DNA of 64,000 nucleotides from assembly GCF_014656055.1 (NCBI RefSeq), contig NZ_BNBR01000002.1, forward strand, positions 933,164-997,163. The letters are read 5' to 3'. Positions 8,535 to 17,306 of this stretch are shown here, in pieces (within the stretch, counting starts at the first letter, position 1; the number at the start of each line of letters is the position of its first letter). The notes beneath the pieces were generated by a model, which was given only the letters and a program-made list of their open reading frames with translations, had not been told where the DNA came from and searched no databases. The translations under genes and the position numbers were made by a program. This DNA comes from Streptomyces griseosporeus. GTDB lineage: Bacteria; Actinomycetota; Actinomycetes; Streptomycetales; Streptomycetaceae.

Positions 8535-9299
8535 ATGAAGCTCGACCGACCGGTGACCGGCGGGCCCTGCTGGACGGAGCTGGGGACCAGCGACCTCGAC
8601 GCGGCGAAGCGCTTCTACACCACGGTGTTCGGCTGGCGGCCGGAGACCGACCCGCGGCAGGAGGCGGGCGGCTACACGGTCGCGCACCTCGGGGACGCGG
8701 CGGTCGCCGCGCTGACGCCGCTGTACCAGGAGACGCAGCCCGTCGCCTGGAACGTGTCGTTCGCGGTGGAGGACGCCGACGACGCCGCACAGCTGGTACG
8801 GGCGGCCGGCGGCTTGGTGCTGCTCGGGCCGATGGACGTCTTCGACGTGGGCCGGTTCGCCGTCGCCACCGACCCCACCGGCGCGGTGTTCCAGCTGTGG
8901 CAGGAGCGGACCTTCCCGGGCGCGGGGCTGTTCAACGCGCCCGGCTCGCTCGGCTGGGTGGAGCTGATGACCCGGGAGCCGAAGCAGGCGGAGGCGTTCT
9001 ACACCCGGGTGTTCGGCTGGAGCGTGAACGCCTCCGAGCGGTACACGCAGTGGGGCATCGAGGGTGAGGACTTCGGCGGCATGGTGGTGATGGACGACAA
9101 GTTCCCGCCCAAGGTGCCGCCGCACTGGCTGCCGTACTTCGCGGTCGAGGACGTGGACATCGCGGCGGCCGACGCGGCGGGCGCGGGCGGCACCGTGCTG
9201 ATGGTGCCCACGTCCGTGCCGGACGGCCCGCGGATCGCGGTGCTGCGGGACCCGCAGGGCGCGATGTTCGGGGTGTACCTGGCGGGCACGGAAGGGTGA
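8535..9299 (+). CDS. Two-domain VOC family protein
   Basis: A 254-residue protein made of two VOC units (about 8-120 and 130-250), each opening with W-[TV]-E-L and A-K-R-F-Y or A-E-A-F-Y followed by V-F-G-W. This two-domain layout is common in Streptomyces and is often annotated as a glyoxalase or hydroxylase. ATG at 8535 follows a GGAAGGA site. It is 117 bp downstream of the single-domain VOC gene, probably with its own promoter. The substrate is unknown. Confidence 0.88.
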   Translation: MKLDRPVTGGPCWTELGTSDLDAAKRFYTTVFGWRPETDPRQEAGGYTVAHLGDAAVAALTPLYQETQPVAWNVSFAVEDADDAAQLVRAAGGLVLLGPMDVFDVGRFAVATDPTGAVFQLWQERTFPGAGLFNAPGSLGWVELMTREPKQAEAFYTRVFGWSVNASERYTQWGIEGEDFGGMVVMDDKFPPKVPPHWLPYFAVEDVDIAAADAAGAGGTVLMVPTSVPDGPRIAVLRDPQGAMFGVYLAGTEG

Positions 9300-9343
9300 G
9301 CCGGCCCGCGGGAGGGCGAGGTGGGGCCGCCGCGGGTTTGCGT

Positions 9344-9357
9344 TGAAGTGCGCTTCA
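9344..9357. promoter_or_regulatory. Inverted repeat upstream of the aldo/keto reductase
   Basis: TGAAGTGCGCTTCA is a dyad with 5-bp arms around TGCG. It lies 45 bp before the GTG start, just upstream of a TAGCGT that could serve as a -10 element. A repressor or activator site is plausible; no regulator gene is adjacent. Confidence 0.4.
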
Positions 9358-9401
9358 GCTCCTAGCGTCGTCCGCACGAACGACCCGAAGGGGGAGACGA
9401 C

Positions 9402-10454
9402 GTGCGGTACACACTGTTCGGCAGGACCGGGCTGCGGGTGAGCGAGCTGAGCCTCGGCGCGATGGTCATGGGCGCGGACGGCGGCCACGGCTCGGACCAG
9501 GACACCAGCGCGCGGATCGTGGACGCCTACGCGGACGCCGGCGGCAACTTCATCGACACCGCGGACATCTACGCGGGCGGCGCCTCCGAGCGCATCCTCG
9601 GCGAGGTGCTGCGGGGGCGGCGCGAGGAGTTCGTCCTCGCGAGCAAGTACACGTGCGGCACGCGGGACGGCGATGTCAACGCGGCCGGCAACCACCGCAA
9701 GAACCTGGTGCAGTCGGTGGAGGCGAGCCTGGCACGGCTGCGCACCGACCGGCTCGACGTGCTGTGGGTGCACGCCCGGGACAACTTCACGCCGGTCGAG
9801 GAGGTGATGCGCGCCCTCGACGACCTCGTACGGACCGGAAAGGTGCTGTACGTCGGCGTGTCCGACTGGCCGGCCTGGGAGATCGCGCAGGCCAACACCC
9901 TTGCCGAGCTGCGGGGCTGGACCGCGTTCGCCGGGTCCCAGCTGCGCTACAACCTGCTGGAGCGCACCCCGGAGCGGGACCTGCTCCCGCAGGCGCGGGC
10001 GTTCGACCTCGCGGTGTTCGCCTGGGCGCCGCTCGCCGCGGGGAAGCTCACCGGCAAGTACCGGCGCGGCGAGGCCGGCCGGCTGGGCGCGCAGGGCACG
10101 GCCGCCGACCCGCGCGAGGAGGCCGTGGTCGACGCGGTGCTCCGGGTCGCGGAGCAGGGCGGCTGGAGCCCGGCGCAGGTGGCCCTGGCCTGGCTGCTGT
10201 CCCGGCCCGGGAACGTCGTACCGATCGTCGCGGCCACGAGGGAGAGCCAGCTCGCCGACAACCTCGGCGCGGTGGACGTCCGGCTCGACGCGGACGCGCT
10301 GGCGCTCCTCGACGAGGCGAGCGCGGTGCCGCTCGGCTTCCCGCACGACTTCCTCCGCGAGCCGCAGGTCACGCGGACCGTCTACGGCGACCGCTGGGCG
10401 GACGTCGACGACCGCCGCTCGACCTACCGCCGGACCGTGCACGACGTCCTCTGA
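9402..10454 (+). CDS. Aldo/keto reductase
   Basis: A 350-residue NADPH-dependent oxidoreductase with the (beta/alpha)8 fold. The catalytic tetrad is visible: Asp and Tyr in D-T-A-D-I-Y, Lys in L-A-S-K-Y, and His in L-W-V-H-A-R. The C-terminal half carries the I-V-A-A-T-R-E-S-Q-L-A-D-N cofactor-binding stretch. GTG at 9402 follows a GGGGGAG ribosome site. It is transcribed alone and followed by a strong hairpin terminator. The physiological carbonyl substrate cannot be inferred. Confidence 0.9.
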   Translation: MRYTLFGRTGLRVSELSLGAMVMGADGGHGSDQDTSARIVDAYADAGGNFIDTADIYAGGASERILGEVLRGRREEFVLASKYTCGTRDGDVNAAGNHRKNLVQSVEASLARLRTDRLDVLWVHARDNFTPVEEVMRALDDLVRTGKVLYVGVSDWPAWEIAQANTLAELRGWTAFAGSQLRYNLLERTPERDLLPQARAFDLAVFAWAPLAAGKLTGKYRRGEAGRLGAQGTAADPREEAVVDAVLRVAEQGGWSPAQVALAWLLSRPGNVVPIVAATRESQLADNLGAVDVRLDADALALLDEASAVPLGFPHDFLREPQVTRTVYGDRWADVDDRRSTYRRTVHDVL

Positions 10455-10474
10455 CCGCTCCGTCCCCGCTTCTC

Positions 10475-10510
10475 CCCGGCCGTCTCGGTGTGCGCACCGA
10501 GACGGCCGGG
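10475..10510. terminator. Strong intrinsic hairpin after the aldo/keto reductase
   Basis: A perfect 16-bp stem (arms 10475-10490 and 10495-10510) closes a four-base TGCG loop. No U-tract follows, as is usual for Streptomyces hairpin terminators. It isolates the reductase from the sigma factor gene. Confidence 0.85.
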
Positions 10511-10634
10511 CTCGTTGTACGTCCTGCGGGCCCGGGCTTCGGTGACGCGGATCACAGGATCCGGGTGCATAGGTCCCGGGCCGCCGACGTCTTTCTCCTC
10601 ACGTAAGGGACTGGCGAGAGCAGGGACAGTGCGC

Positions 10635-11141
10635 ATGGATCAAGCTCGGGCCGGTGAGTTCGACGAGTTCGTGGCGGCCCGCTGGTCGGTGCTGCTGCAC
10701 CTCGCGCGGCTGCTCACCGGCGGCGACCGGCACCGGGCGGAGGACCTGGTGCAGGAGTCCCTGGTCAAGCTCTGGTTCGTGTGGCCGCGGATCGCCGACG
10801 AGGCACCGGAGGCGTACGTCCGTACGGTGCTGGTCCGCGCGGCGGCGCGCTCGGCCCGGCGGCGCTGGTGGGGGGAGCGCCCCGTCGAGCAGGTCCCCGA
10901 GACGGCGGCCGCGGGGGACGTGTCCGCGGCCGTGGCGGAACGCTCCCGCCTGGAGGCCGCGCTCGGCCGGCTGCCGGCGAAGCAGCGGGCCGCCGTGGTC
11001 CTGCGCTACTACCAGGACCTGACCGAACGACAGGTGGCGGAGGCGCTGGGCTGCCCGCTGGGCACGGCCCGGTCCCACGCCGCGCGCGGAGTGGCCCGGC
11101 TGCGGCAGCTGCTGGCCGATGTCATCGAGCCGGTGGGGTGA
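10635..11141 (+). CDS. RNA polymerase sigma factor, SigE-like ECF type
   Basis: A 168-residue sigma factor with only regions 2 and 4. Region 2 (about 8-70) has the A-E-D-L-V-Q-E-S-L-V-K-L-W core-binding motif. Region 4 (about 105-165) has L-P-A-K-Q-R-A-A-V-V-L-R-Y-Y and the HTH A-E-A-L-G-C-P-L-G-T-A-R-S-H. ATG at 10635 is preceded by a GCAGGGA site. The next gene starts 10 bp downstream behind AAGGAGG, so the pair forms an operon. The target promoters are unknown. Confidence 0.88.
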   Translation: MDQARAGEFDEFVAARWSVLLHLARLLTGGDRHRAEDLVQESLVKLWFVWPRIADEAPEAYVRTVLVRAAARSARRRWWGERPVEQVPETAAAGDVSAAVAERSRLEAALGRLPAKQRAAVVLRYYQDLTERQVAEALGCPLGTARSHAARGVARLRQLLADVIEPVG

Positions 11142-11151
11142 AGGAGGAGCC

Positions 11152-11676
11152 ATGGACCACTTCGAACGGCAGCTGGCGCGGATGATGCGCGACGCCGAGC
11201 AGCACTCCCCCTTCGAGCCGAGGCACCAGGACCGGCTGCGGGCCGGTGTGCGCGCCCGCCGCCGGGTGCGGCTGGCGCAGAAGGCCGTCGGCTCGGTGCT
11301 GGCGGTCGCCGGTCTGAGCCTCGGTCTGTTCCTGATCCCGGACACGCCGACCCGGACCGAGCCCGGTGCGCCCCTTCCGCGCCCCGTGTCGAGCCCGTCG
11401 TCCTCCCCGGGGACGGACCCGACACCGGACTTGACCCCGACCGCGCCGCCCTCGTCCCCGACCGGCTCGCTGCCTCCGAGCGACACGGCCGACCCGAGCG
11501 ACACGTTCGGTCCGAGCGATACGGCGGACCCGAGCGATACGGCGGATCCGTCCGACACGGCGGACCCGACCGGCACGGCCGATCCCACCGGCTCGGCCAC
11601 GCCGACCTTCACCGACGGCGCCAGCACCACCACCTTCCCCGAGACCTACGCACCGGAGAGTTCCGGGACGCCGTAG
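11152..11676 (+). CDS. Repeat-rich single-pass membrane protein, sigma factor partner
   Basis: A 174-residue protein I do not recognise by family. Residues 1-35 are charged and cytosolic, about 40-60 form one membrane segment (S-V-L-A-V-A-G-L-S-L-G-L-F-L), and the rest is a Pro/Ser/Thr/Asp-rich extracellular tail with repeated P-S-D-T-A-D hexapeptides (about 110-150). Its position 10 bp after an ECF sigma gene and its topology suggest an anti-sigma-like or surface-sensing partner. It lacks a recognisable zinc-binding anti-sigma motif, so that role is inference only. Confidence 0.75.
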   Translation: MDHFERQLARMMRDAEQHSPFEPRHQDRLRAGVRARRRVRLAQKAVGSVLAVAGLSLGLFLIPDTPTRTEPGAPLPRPVSSPSSSPGTDPTPDLTPTAPPSSPTGSLPPSDTADPSDTFGPSDTADPSDTADPSDTADPTGTADPTGSATPTFTDGASTTTFPETYAPESSGTP

Positions 11677-11783
11677 CGGCCGCTCTCTCCTCACCGTCAC
11701 CGCTTCTTCCGCTCACCGCGCGCCCCACGTGCCCCACGTGCCTTCGGCATGCCCGGAAACCAGGGCGCAGACAAGGACGAACC

Positions 11784-13028
11784 ATGCAGAAAGCCGCTCC
11801 GGCGACCGTGTGTGACCCCGACCGCCTGCCCGACCGCTCCCCCGCCCTCCCGGCCGACCCGTCCGCCCCCGTCCTGGACGTGGTGGTGCCCGTGTTCAAC
11901 GAGGAGCGGGACCTGGAGCCGGGCGTGCGGCGGCTCCACGCACACCTGCGCGACACCTTCCCCTACCCGTTCCGGATCACCGTCGCCGACAACGCCAGCA
12001 CCGACGCGACCCCGCGCATCGCCGCCCGGCTGGCCGCCGAGCTGCCCGAGGTGCGGTGGCTGCGGCTGGCGGAGAAGGGCCGGGGCCGGGCGCTGCGGGC
12101 CGCCTGGTCCCGGTCGCCGGCGCCGGTGCTGGCGTACGTGGATGTCGATCTGTCGACCGGACTGAGCGCGCTGCTGCCGCTCGTGGCCCCGTTGATCTCC
12201 GGACACTCCGACCTCGCCATCGGCACGCGGCTGGCGCCGGGCGCGCGGGTGGTGCGCGGCCCGAAGCGGGAGTTCGTCTCGCGCTGCTACAACGCGCTGC
12301 TGCGCTCCACGCTCGCCGTGGGCTTCTCCGACGCGCAGTGCGGGTTCAAGGCGGTGCGCCGGGAGGTGGCGGAGCGGCTGCTGCCGCTGGTGCGGGACGC
12401 GGAGTGGTTCTTCGACACGGAGCTGCTGGTGATCGCCGAGCGGGCCGGGCTGCGCATCCACGAGGTGCCGGTCGACTGGGTGGACGACCCCGACAGCCGG
12501 GTCGACCTCCGCGCGACCGCGCTGGCCGACCTGCGCGGCATCACCCGGCTCGGCCGCGCGCTGGCCCGCGGCACCCTGCCGCCGGCCGGACTGCGGGCGG
12601 GCGCGGACGCTCCGCCGCCCGGGCTGGTCGCGCAGCTGTGGCGGTTCGCCGCGGTGGGCGCGGTGAGCACGCTCGGGCATCTGCTGCTGTACGCGGCGCT
12701 GCGCCCGGCGGCGGGGGCGCAGCTCGCGAACGCGCTGGCGCTGCTGGTGTGCGCGGTCGGCAACACGGCGGCGAACCGGCGGCTGACGTTCGGTCTGCGC
12801 GGCCGGGGCGGCGCGCTGGGTCATCACCTGCGCGGGCTCGCCGTGTTCGTGCTGGGCCTGGCCCTCACCGGCGGTGCGCTCGCCGCCCTGCACCGCCTGG
12901 CGCCCGGGGCCGAGCGGGGCACGGAACTCGCCGTACTGGTGGCCGCCAACCTGGCCGCGACGCTGCTGCGGTTCATGCTGCTGCGGGCCTGGGTGTTCCG
13001 TGCCGCGGCGGGAGGCACCCGGGCGTGA
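11784..13028 (+). CDS. GT2 glycosyltransferase fused to a GtrA domain
   Basis: A 414-residue fusion. Residues about 28-260 form a GT-A domain like dolichyl-phosphate mannose/glucose synthases (V-P-V-F-N-E-E, D-N-A-S-T-D-A-T, and the metal-binding Y-V-D-V-D-L-S). Residues about 285-405 contain four hydrophobic helices of the GtrA family, which flips or anchors polyprenyl-linked sugars. Together they would make a lipid-phosphate sugar and present it outside the membrane. The stop overlaps the next GTG as GTGA, coupling it to a mannosyltransferase that could use the lipid-linked sugar. Confidence 0.88.
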   Translation: MQKAAPATVCDPDRLPDRSPALPADPSAPVLDVVVPVFNEERDLEPGVRRLHAHLRDTFPYPFRITVADNASTDATPRIAARLAAELPEVRWLRLAEKGRGRALRAAWSRSPAPVLAYVDVDLSTGLSALLPLVAPLISGHSDLAIGTRLAPGARVVRGPKREFVSRCYNALLRSTLAVGFSDAQCGFKAVRREVAERLLPLVRDAEWFFDTELLVIAERAGLRIHEVPVDWVDDPDSRVDLRATALADLRGITRLGRALARGTLPPAGLRAGADAPPPGLVAQLWRFAAVGAVSTLGHLLLYAALRPAAGAQLANALALLVCAVGNTAANRRLTFGLRGRGGALGHHLRGLAVFVLGLALTGGALAALHRLAPGAERGTELAVLVAANLAATLLRFMLLRAWVFRAAAGGTRA

Positions 13029-14281
13029 CGACGACCATGACGACCGTCGTGCCGGTCCGCAGGTCCGGCCCCGGGCCCGGCCGGGCGTCCCTCCCCCGGC
13101 GGCTGCGCCGCGTGGTCCGGCGGTACGGCCCCGTCCTCGCCGTGTACGGCGGCCTGAAGCTCGCCGGGTTCGCCGTGTTCATGTGGCTGCTGGACTCGGC
13201 CAGCGACTTCCGCACCCGGCACCCCCGGTTCGGCGGCGGCGCCCACGCCTGGGACGTCCTGGCCACCTGGGACGGCTGGTGGTACCAGCAGATCGCCGCG
13301 CACGGCTACCATCCGGCGCTCGAACCGGTCCCCGGCGCCACCGGCCTGATCACCCTGGAGGGGAACTCCGCGGCGTTCTTCCCGCTCTACCCGGCCGCGA
13401 TGCGGCTGACGTCGGAGGTGACCGGCCTCGGCCTGTACGGCGCCGGGATACTGGTCTCCGTCGTCGCCTCCTTCGCCGCCGCGCTCGGCATCCACGCCGT
13501 CACCGCACGGCTCGTGGACGGGCGTGCGGGCCTGGCCGCGGCGGGACTGTGGGCGGTGTGGCCGGGTTCCGGCGTGGAGTGGGCGGTCTACTCCGACTCC
13601 CTGTACGTCGCCCTCGCCGCCTGGGCCTGCCATGCGGTGCTCACCCGCCGCTGGCTCACCGCCGGGCTCCTCACCTACACGGCCGGGCTCAACCGGCCCA
13701 CCGCGGTCGCGCTGATCGCCGCGCTCGCCGTGGCGGCGCTGCTCGCGCTGTACCGGCGGCAGGACGGTGTGGCGCGCCCGCTGACGGCGCTGCTCGTCGC
13801 CCCGCTCGGCCTGCTCGGCTATCTGGGCTGGGTGGGGCACGAAATGGGCGACTGGGGCGGGTACTTCGCGCTCCAGCGCGGCGCCTGGGCGCACACCTTC
13901 GACTACGGCCGGCACACGGCCGACGTGTTCGCCAATGTGCCCGTGGGCCACACCGACTACCTCTCCGCCTGGCCGTTCGCCGATCTCATCGGGGTCGGGG
14001 TGGTGCTGCTGGCGGTGCTCCTGCTGCCGCTGCTGGTCCGCCGCCGCCCGCCGGCCGCGCTGGTGGTGTACACGGTGGTGACGCTGGTGCTGGTGCTGGG
14101 CAGCCAGCAGATCTTCGCCAACGTCTCGCGTTATCTGCTGCCCGCCTTCCCGCTGTTCGTGCCGCTCGCCGCCGCGCTGCGCCGGCTGTCCCTGCCGCTC
14201 CAGCTGACGCTGCTCGGGGTCGCCGCGCTGGCGTCCGGCTCGTACGCCGGGTACGCGCTGTTCGAACTCGGGGTCCCCTGA
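13025..14281 (+). CDS. Polytopic mannosyltransferase-family membrane protein
   Basis: A 418-residue protein from the GTG at 13025 that overlaps the preceding stop. After a basic N-terminus it has about nine or ten hydrophobic segments. The first extracytoplasmic loop has W-D-G-W-W-Y-Q-Q-I-A, the D/W-rich motif of GT-C and PIG-V-like mannosyltransferases, which use polyprenyl-phosphate sugars. The upstream GT2-GtrA protein is a likely donor-maker. The acceptor, a cell-wall glycan or glycoprotein, is unknown. Confidence 0.82.
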   Translation: MTTTMTTVVPVRRSGPGPGRASLPRRLRRVVRRYGPVLAVYGGLKLAGFAVFMWLLDSASDFRTRHPRFGGGAHAWDVLATWDGWWYQQIAAHGYHPALEPVPGATGLITLEGNSAAFFPLYPAAMRLTSEVTGLGLYGAGILVSVVASFAAALGIHAVTARLVDGRAGLAAAGLWAVWPGSGVEWAVYSDSLYVALAAWACHAVLTRRWLTAGLLTYTAGLNRPTAVALIAALAVAALLALYRRQDGVARPLTALLVAPLGLLGYLGWVGHEMGDWGGYFALQRGAWAHTFDYGRHTADVFANVPVGHTDYLSAWPFADLIGVGVVLLAVLLLPLLVRRRPPAALVVYTVVTLVLVLGSQQIFANVSRYLLPAFPLFVPLAAALRRLSLPLQLTLLGVAALASGSYAGYALFELGVP

Positions 14282-14296
14282 CGGCGACGGGGCCTC

Positions 14297-14842
14297 TCAG
14301 GCGCGCAGGGCGCCGAGCCTGCCCTCCAGGCGGCCCAGCAACTCGCCCAGCAGGGCGGCCAGTTCGCCTTGCCGGCCGGCGTCCAGCGAGGACAGGACGG
14401 CCGTCTCGTAGGCGAGTTGCTCGGGCAGGAGGGCGTCCACCAGGTCGCGGCCCGCGTCGGTCAGGCGCAGATGGGCGACGCGGCGGTCCCGGGTGTCGCC
14501 GCGGCGCTCGACCAGGCCGCGTTCGGTGAGCTGCTTGACCCGCTTGGTGACGGCGGCCCCGGAGGAGAAGGTCTCGCGGGCCAGTTCGCCGGGGGTGAGT
14601 TCATGGCCGGTGCGGCGCAGCGCGCCGAGCAGGTCGAACTCGGGTCGGCTCAGCCCCGCCCGGCGCAGCGGCGCGTCCTCGGCCTGCTGGAGCAGGGCGG
14701 CGCAGCGGTTGACCCGGCCGATGATCTCCATGGGGCCGGTGTCGAGGTCGGGGTGGACCGCCTGCCACTGGCGGACGACGGCGGCGACGGTGTCGCCCCT
14801 GGTGTCGTCGCCGGTCGCGCCCCGTCCCTTGGTCGCCGTCAT
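14297..14842 (-). CDS. MarR-family transcriptional regulator
   Basis: A 181-residue winged-helix regulator. The DNA-binding core spans about residues 65-130 (L-T-P-G-E-L-A-R-E-T-F-S-S-G-A-A-V-T, then the D-R-R-V wing motif). Its ATG overlaps the stop of the FUSC exporter gene (ATGA), so it is the second gene of that operon. A palindrome just upstream of the exporter gene is the probable operator, which would make this an autoregulated, ligand-released repressor of an exporter. The ligand is likely an aromatic compound by analogy. Confidence 0.9.
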   Translation of the reverse strand: MTATKGRGATGDDTRGDTVAAVVRQWQAVHPDLDTGPMEIIGRVNRCAALLQQAEDAPLRRAGLSRPEFDLLGALRRTGHELTPGELARETFSSGAAVTKRVKQLTERGLVERRGDTRDRRVAHLRLTDAGRDLVDALLPEQLAYETAVLSSLDAGRQGELAALLGELLGRLEGRLGALRA

Positions 14843-16506
14843 GGCCGTACGTCCTCCGCTTCCGTGTCCGCGTCCCGGTCCAGGACGAGTCCCTGGCGCC
14901 GTACCGTCGCGGCGAGCGTACGGTGTCCGGCCTGCTCGGCGAGCACCACCCGGTCCTGGGGCAGGGCGCGCTGCCACCACTCCCCCGCGGCGGCGTCGGC
15001 CGTGGCGCGCAGTTCGACGAGCGTGGCGGCGAGGGCGCGCCGGGCGGTCTCCAGCGCGGTGGGTGCGGCGTGCGGCGCGGCGAGGAGGCGCGCGGTGCGC
15101 TCGCGCGCCTGCTCGGCGGCGGTGAGGGCGCGTTCGAGGCGGTCGCCGGCGCGGCGGTCGGTGACGGCGAGCGCGGCGGCGAAGCCGAGGAGGGCGCCGA
15201 CGAGGGTGTCGACGATCCGCTCGGTGATCAGTTCGCCCGAGTCCTGGAACCGGGCGAACTCGGTGATCAGCAGGGCCATCGGGGTGACGCAGACGCTGCC
15301 GAGCCAGTAGTTGCGGCCGATCAGCGCCTCGGCCCCGAAGTTGAAGGCCAGGCAGAGCAGGACGAGGAGCGCCTGGTGGAGGTGGGCGAGCGGGACGACC
15401 GCGGCGAAGACGAGGACGCCGAGGAGGTTGCCGACGACGCGCTGGACGGCCCGGTTCCAGGTGAGGGTCAGGTTGGCCTGGTAGAGGGAGGCGGCGGTGA
15501 CCAGGGCCCAGTAGGGGCGGCCGACACCGAGCGCGAGGGAGGCGTGGCCGGCCAGGGCGCAGCCGAGGAAGCAGCGTGCGGCGACGGACCGGAGCGGGGC
15601 GAGGCGGCGGTGCAGCGGCCGGGCGGGGACGGCGTGCTCGGTGTCGGCGCCGAGGAGTTCGTCGGCCTCGCCGGGCAGGTCGTGCACGCGCGGGAGAGGG
15701 CCGTTGCCGCGCAGGTCCCGCGCCCAGGCGTTGAGCCGCTCGGGGTCGGTGTCGGCGGGCGCGGCGAGGGCGACCTCGGCGCGGACGAGGAGGCGTTCCA
15801 GGGCGCGCCGGGTGCGGGCGGAGCGGTCGCCGGTGGCGAGCAGGGTCTGCCAGGCGGCCTGGATCGTGGCGGCCGCGGCCGCCCGCGTGCCGTGGGAGGC
15901 CGCGCCGGTGCGGGACGCGGCGGCGTGCGCGGCCGCGGCGGTCAGCGCCTGGGCGGTGGCGCGGCGCTCCGGGCCGTGCGGGCGCAGCAGGCCGGGGGCC
16001 ATGCCGACGAGCCATGCCCAGGCGCCCGCGGCGACGGCCATCGCCAGGTGACCGGGGACCTGGCCGAGGCTCTGCGGGGCGAAGAGGGCGGCGGAGGTGA
16101 TGAAGGTGAGGACCACGTTGCCGGGCGGGCCGACGCGTGCGGCGTCGCACAGGGCCTTCTGTACGGCGGCCAGGGCGGCACCGACGGTGACGAGGACGGC
16201 CGCGCTGGTGGTGAGGGACGCGGTGACCAGGGCGACGGCGAGGCCGCCGACCATGCCGAGGATCACCCGGGCCAGGGTGCGGGCGCGTGCGGCGTAGGGG
16301 CGGTTGTGGGCGTAGAGGGCGCACAGGGAGCCGGCCATCGTGTACATCGCCAGGTCCAGCCGGCCGAGGGCGAGCAGGAGCAGGTTGGGCGGGGCGACCG
16401 CCGCCACGACGCTCAGGGCGGGCTTGAACCAGATCTCGGGCGGACGGCCCAGGCGCAGCGCGCCGGCGAGCGGAAGACGGGGACGGGGAGGTCGGCGGAC
16501 GTGCAT
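14839..16506 (-). CDS. FUSC family (aromatic acid exporter-like) membrane protein
   Basis: A 555-residue inner-membrane protein with the FUSC layout: two bundles of hydrophobic helices (about 25-175 and 325-450) separated by a hydrophilic cytosolic region. The second bundle carries R-V-V-G-N-L-L-G-V-L-V, typical of the family. ATG at 16506 is chosen because the basic start leads directly into the first helix. It heads an operon with the overlapping marR gene. A 25-bp dyad lies 10 bp before the start. Its substrate is unknown; relatives export aromatic acids or fusaric acid. Confidence 0.85.
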   Translation of the reverse strand: MHVRRPPRPRLPLAGALRLGRPPEIWFKPALSVVAAVAPPNLLLLALGRLDLAMYTMAGSLCALYAHNRPYAARARTLARVILGMVGGLAVALVTASLTTSAAVLVTVGAALAAVQKALCDAARVGPPGNVVLTFITSAALFAPQSLGQVPGHLAMAVAAGAWAWLVGMAPGLLRPHGPERRATAQALTAAAAHAAASRTGAASHGTRAAAAATIQAAWQTLLATGDRSARTRRALERLLVRAEVALAAPADTDPERLNAWARDLRGNGPLPRVHDLPGEADELLGADTEHAVPARPLHRRLAPLRSVAARCFLGCALAGHASLALGVGRPYWALVTAASLYQANLTLTWNRAVQRVVGNLLGVLVFAAVVPLAHLHQALLVLLCLAFNFGAEALIGRNYWLGSVCVTPMALLITEFARFQDSGELITERIVDTLVGALLGFAAALAVTDRRAGDRLERALTAAEQARERTARLLAAPHAAPTALETARRALAATLVELRATADAAAGEWWQRALPQDRVVLAEQAGHRTLAATVRRQGLVLDRDADTEAEDVRP

Positions 16507-16515
16507 ACGGACAAG

Positions 16516-16540
16516 CTTAACAGGTGTTTTACCTGTAAAG
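16516..16540. promoter_or_regulatory. Probable MarR operator before the FUSC-marR operon
   Basis: CTTAACAGGT and ACCTGTAAAG (16516-16525 and 16531-16540) form an inverted repeat with 9 of 10 pairs matched around a 5-bp spacer. It is an AT-rich island 10 bp upstream of the exporter ATG, where bound repressor would block transcription. Confidence 0.75.
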
Positions 16541-16674
16541 GATTTCTCGCGGTCAGGCCGCGGCGGTGTCCGCGCTCCGCCGCGTGCTCCCCGCGTACAC
16601 CTTTGCGCTCGGGTACGCGCCGCACCGGCCGGGCATCGCTCTGCCGGGAGCGAGTGTCGAGCGGGGAGGTGCGC

Positions 16675-17211
16675 GTGCACGGACCGGCTTCGCCCGGGTG
16701 GCTGCTGGTCGCGTTGTGCGCGGCGACCGGCGCCTACTGCCTGCTGCGGATGCGCAGCAGCGTGGAGGAGCAGCGCCGGGCCGCGGGCGGCGAGGCGCTG
16801 ATGGGCTTCGGCATGGCGGCGATGGCGGTGCCCTCGGCGGTGTTCACCCCGCCCGGCTGGGCGTGGATCCCCTATACGGCCGTCTTCGGCGCCGCCGGGG
16901 TGCGTGCGCTGTGGGCGGCGCGGAGCGGCGCCCACCACCTGCACCATCTGGTGGGCGCCGCGGCCATGGTCTACATGGCGGTCGTGATGGCCGTCTCCCC
17001 CGGCCACCACCACGACGGCGCGGGCATACCCCTGCTCACGGGGGCGCTGCTGCTGTACTTCGCCGTGTACGTGCTGGCGTCGGGCGCCCGGCTGGTGCCC
17101 GTCGGCGCCACGGCCGGGACGGCGCCGCGGTGGGGCGACCGGCCGGAGCTGGCGCGGGCGTGCCGGCTGTCGATGGGGATCGGCATGGTGGCGATGCTGC
17201 TCGCGCTCTGA
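16675..17211 (+). CDS. DUF5134 domain-containing membrane protein
   Basis: A 178-residue polytopic protein with five or six membrane helices. It carries histidine clusters (H-H-L-H-H-L near residue 85 and H-H-H near 107) like the actinobacterial DUF5134 family. The GTG at 16675 is preferred to the one at 16669 because it has proper spacing from GGGGAGG. The following M56 peptidase gene starts 95 bp downstream. The histidines suggest metal or haem contact, but no function is known. Confidence 0.78.
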   Translation: MHGPASPGWLLVALCAATGAYCLLRMRSSVEEQRRAAGGEALMGFGMAAMAVPSAVFTPPGWAWIPYTAVFGAAGVRALWAARSGAHHLHHLVGAAAMVYMAVVMAVSPGHHHDGAGIPLLTGALLLYFAVYVLASGARLVPVGATAGTAPRWGDRPELARACRLSMGIGMVAMLLAL

Positions 17212-17306
17212 GGCCCGGCCCCGCCTCACCCCCGGGCCGTGGTCTGTGTCACTTTGCCGGAGGAACCCGTACCCCTGAGCAAGCGACCGCTCATAAGGTG
17301 CTGCCC

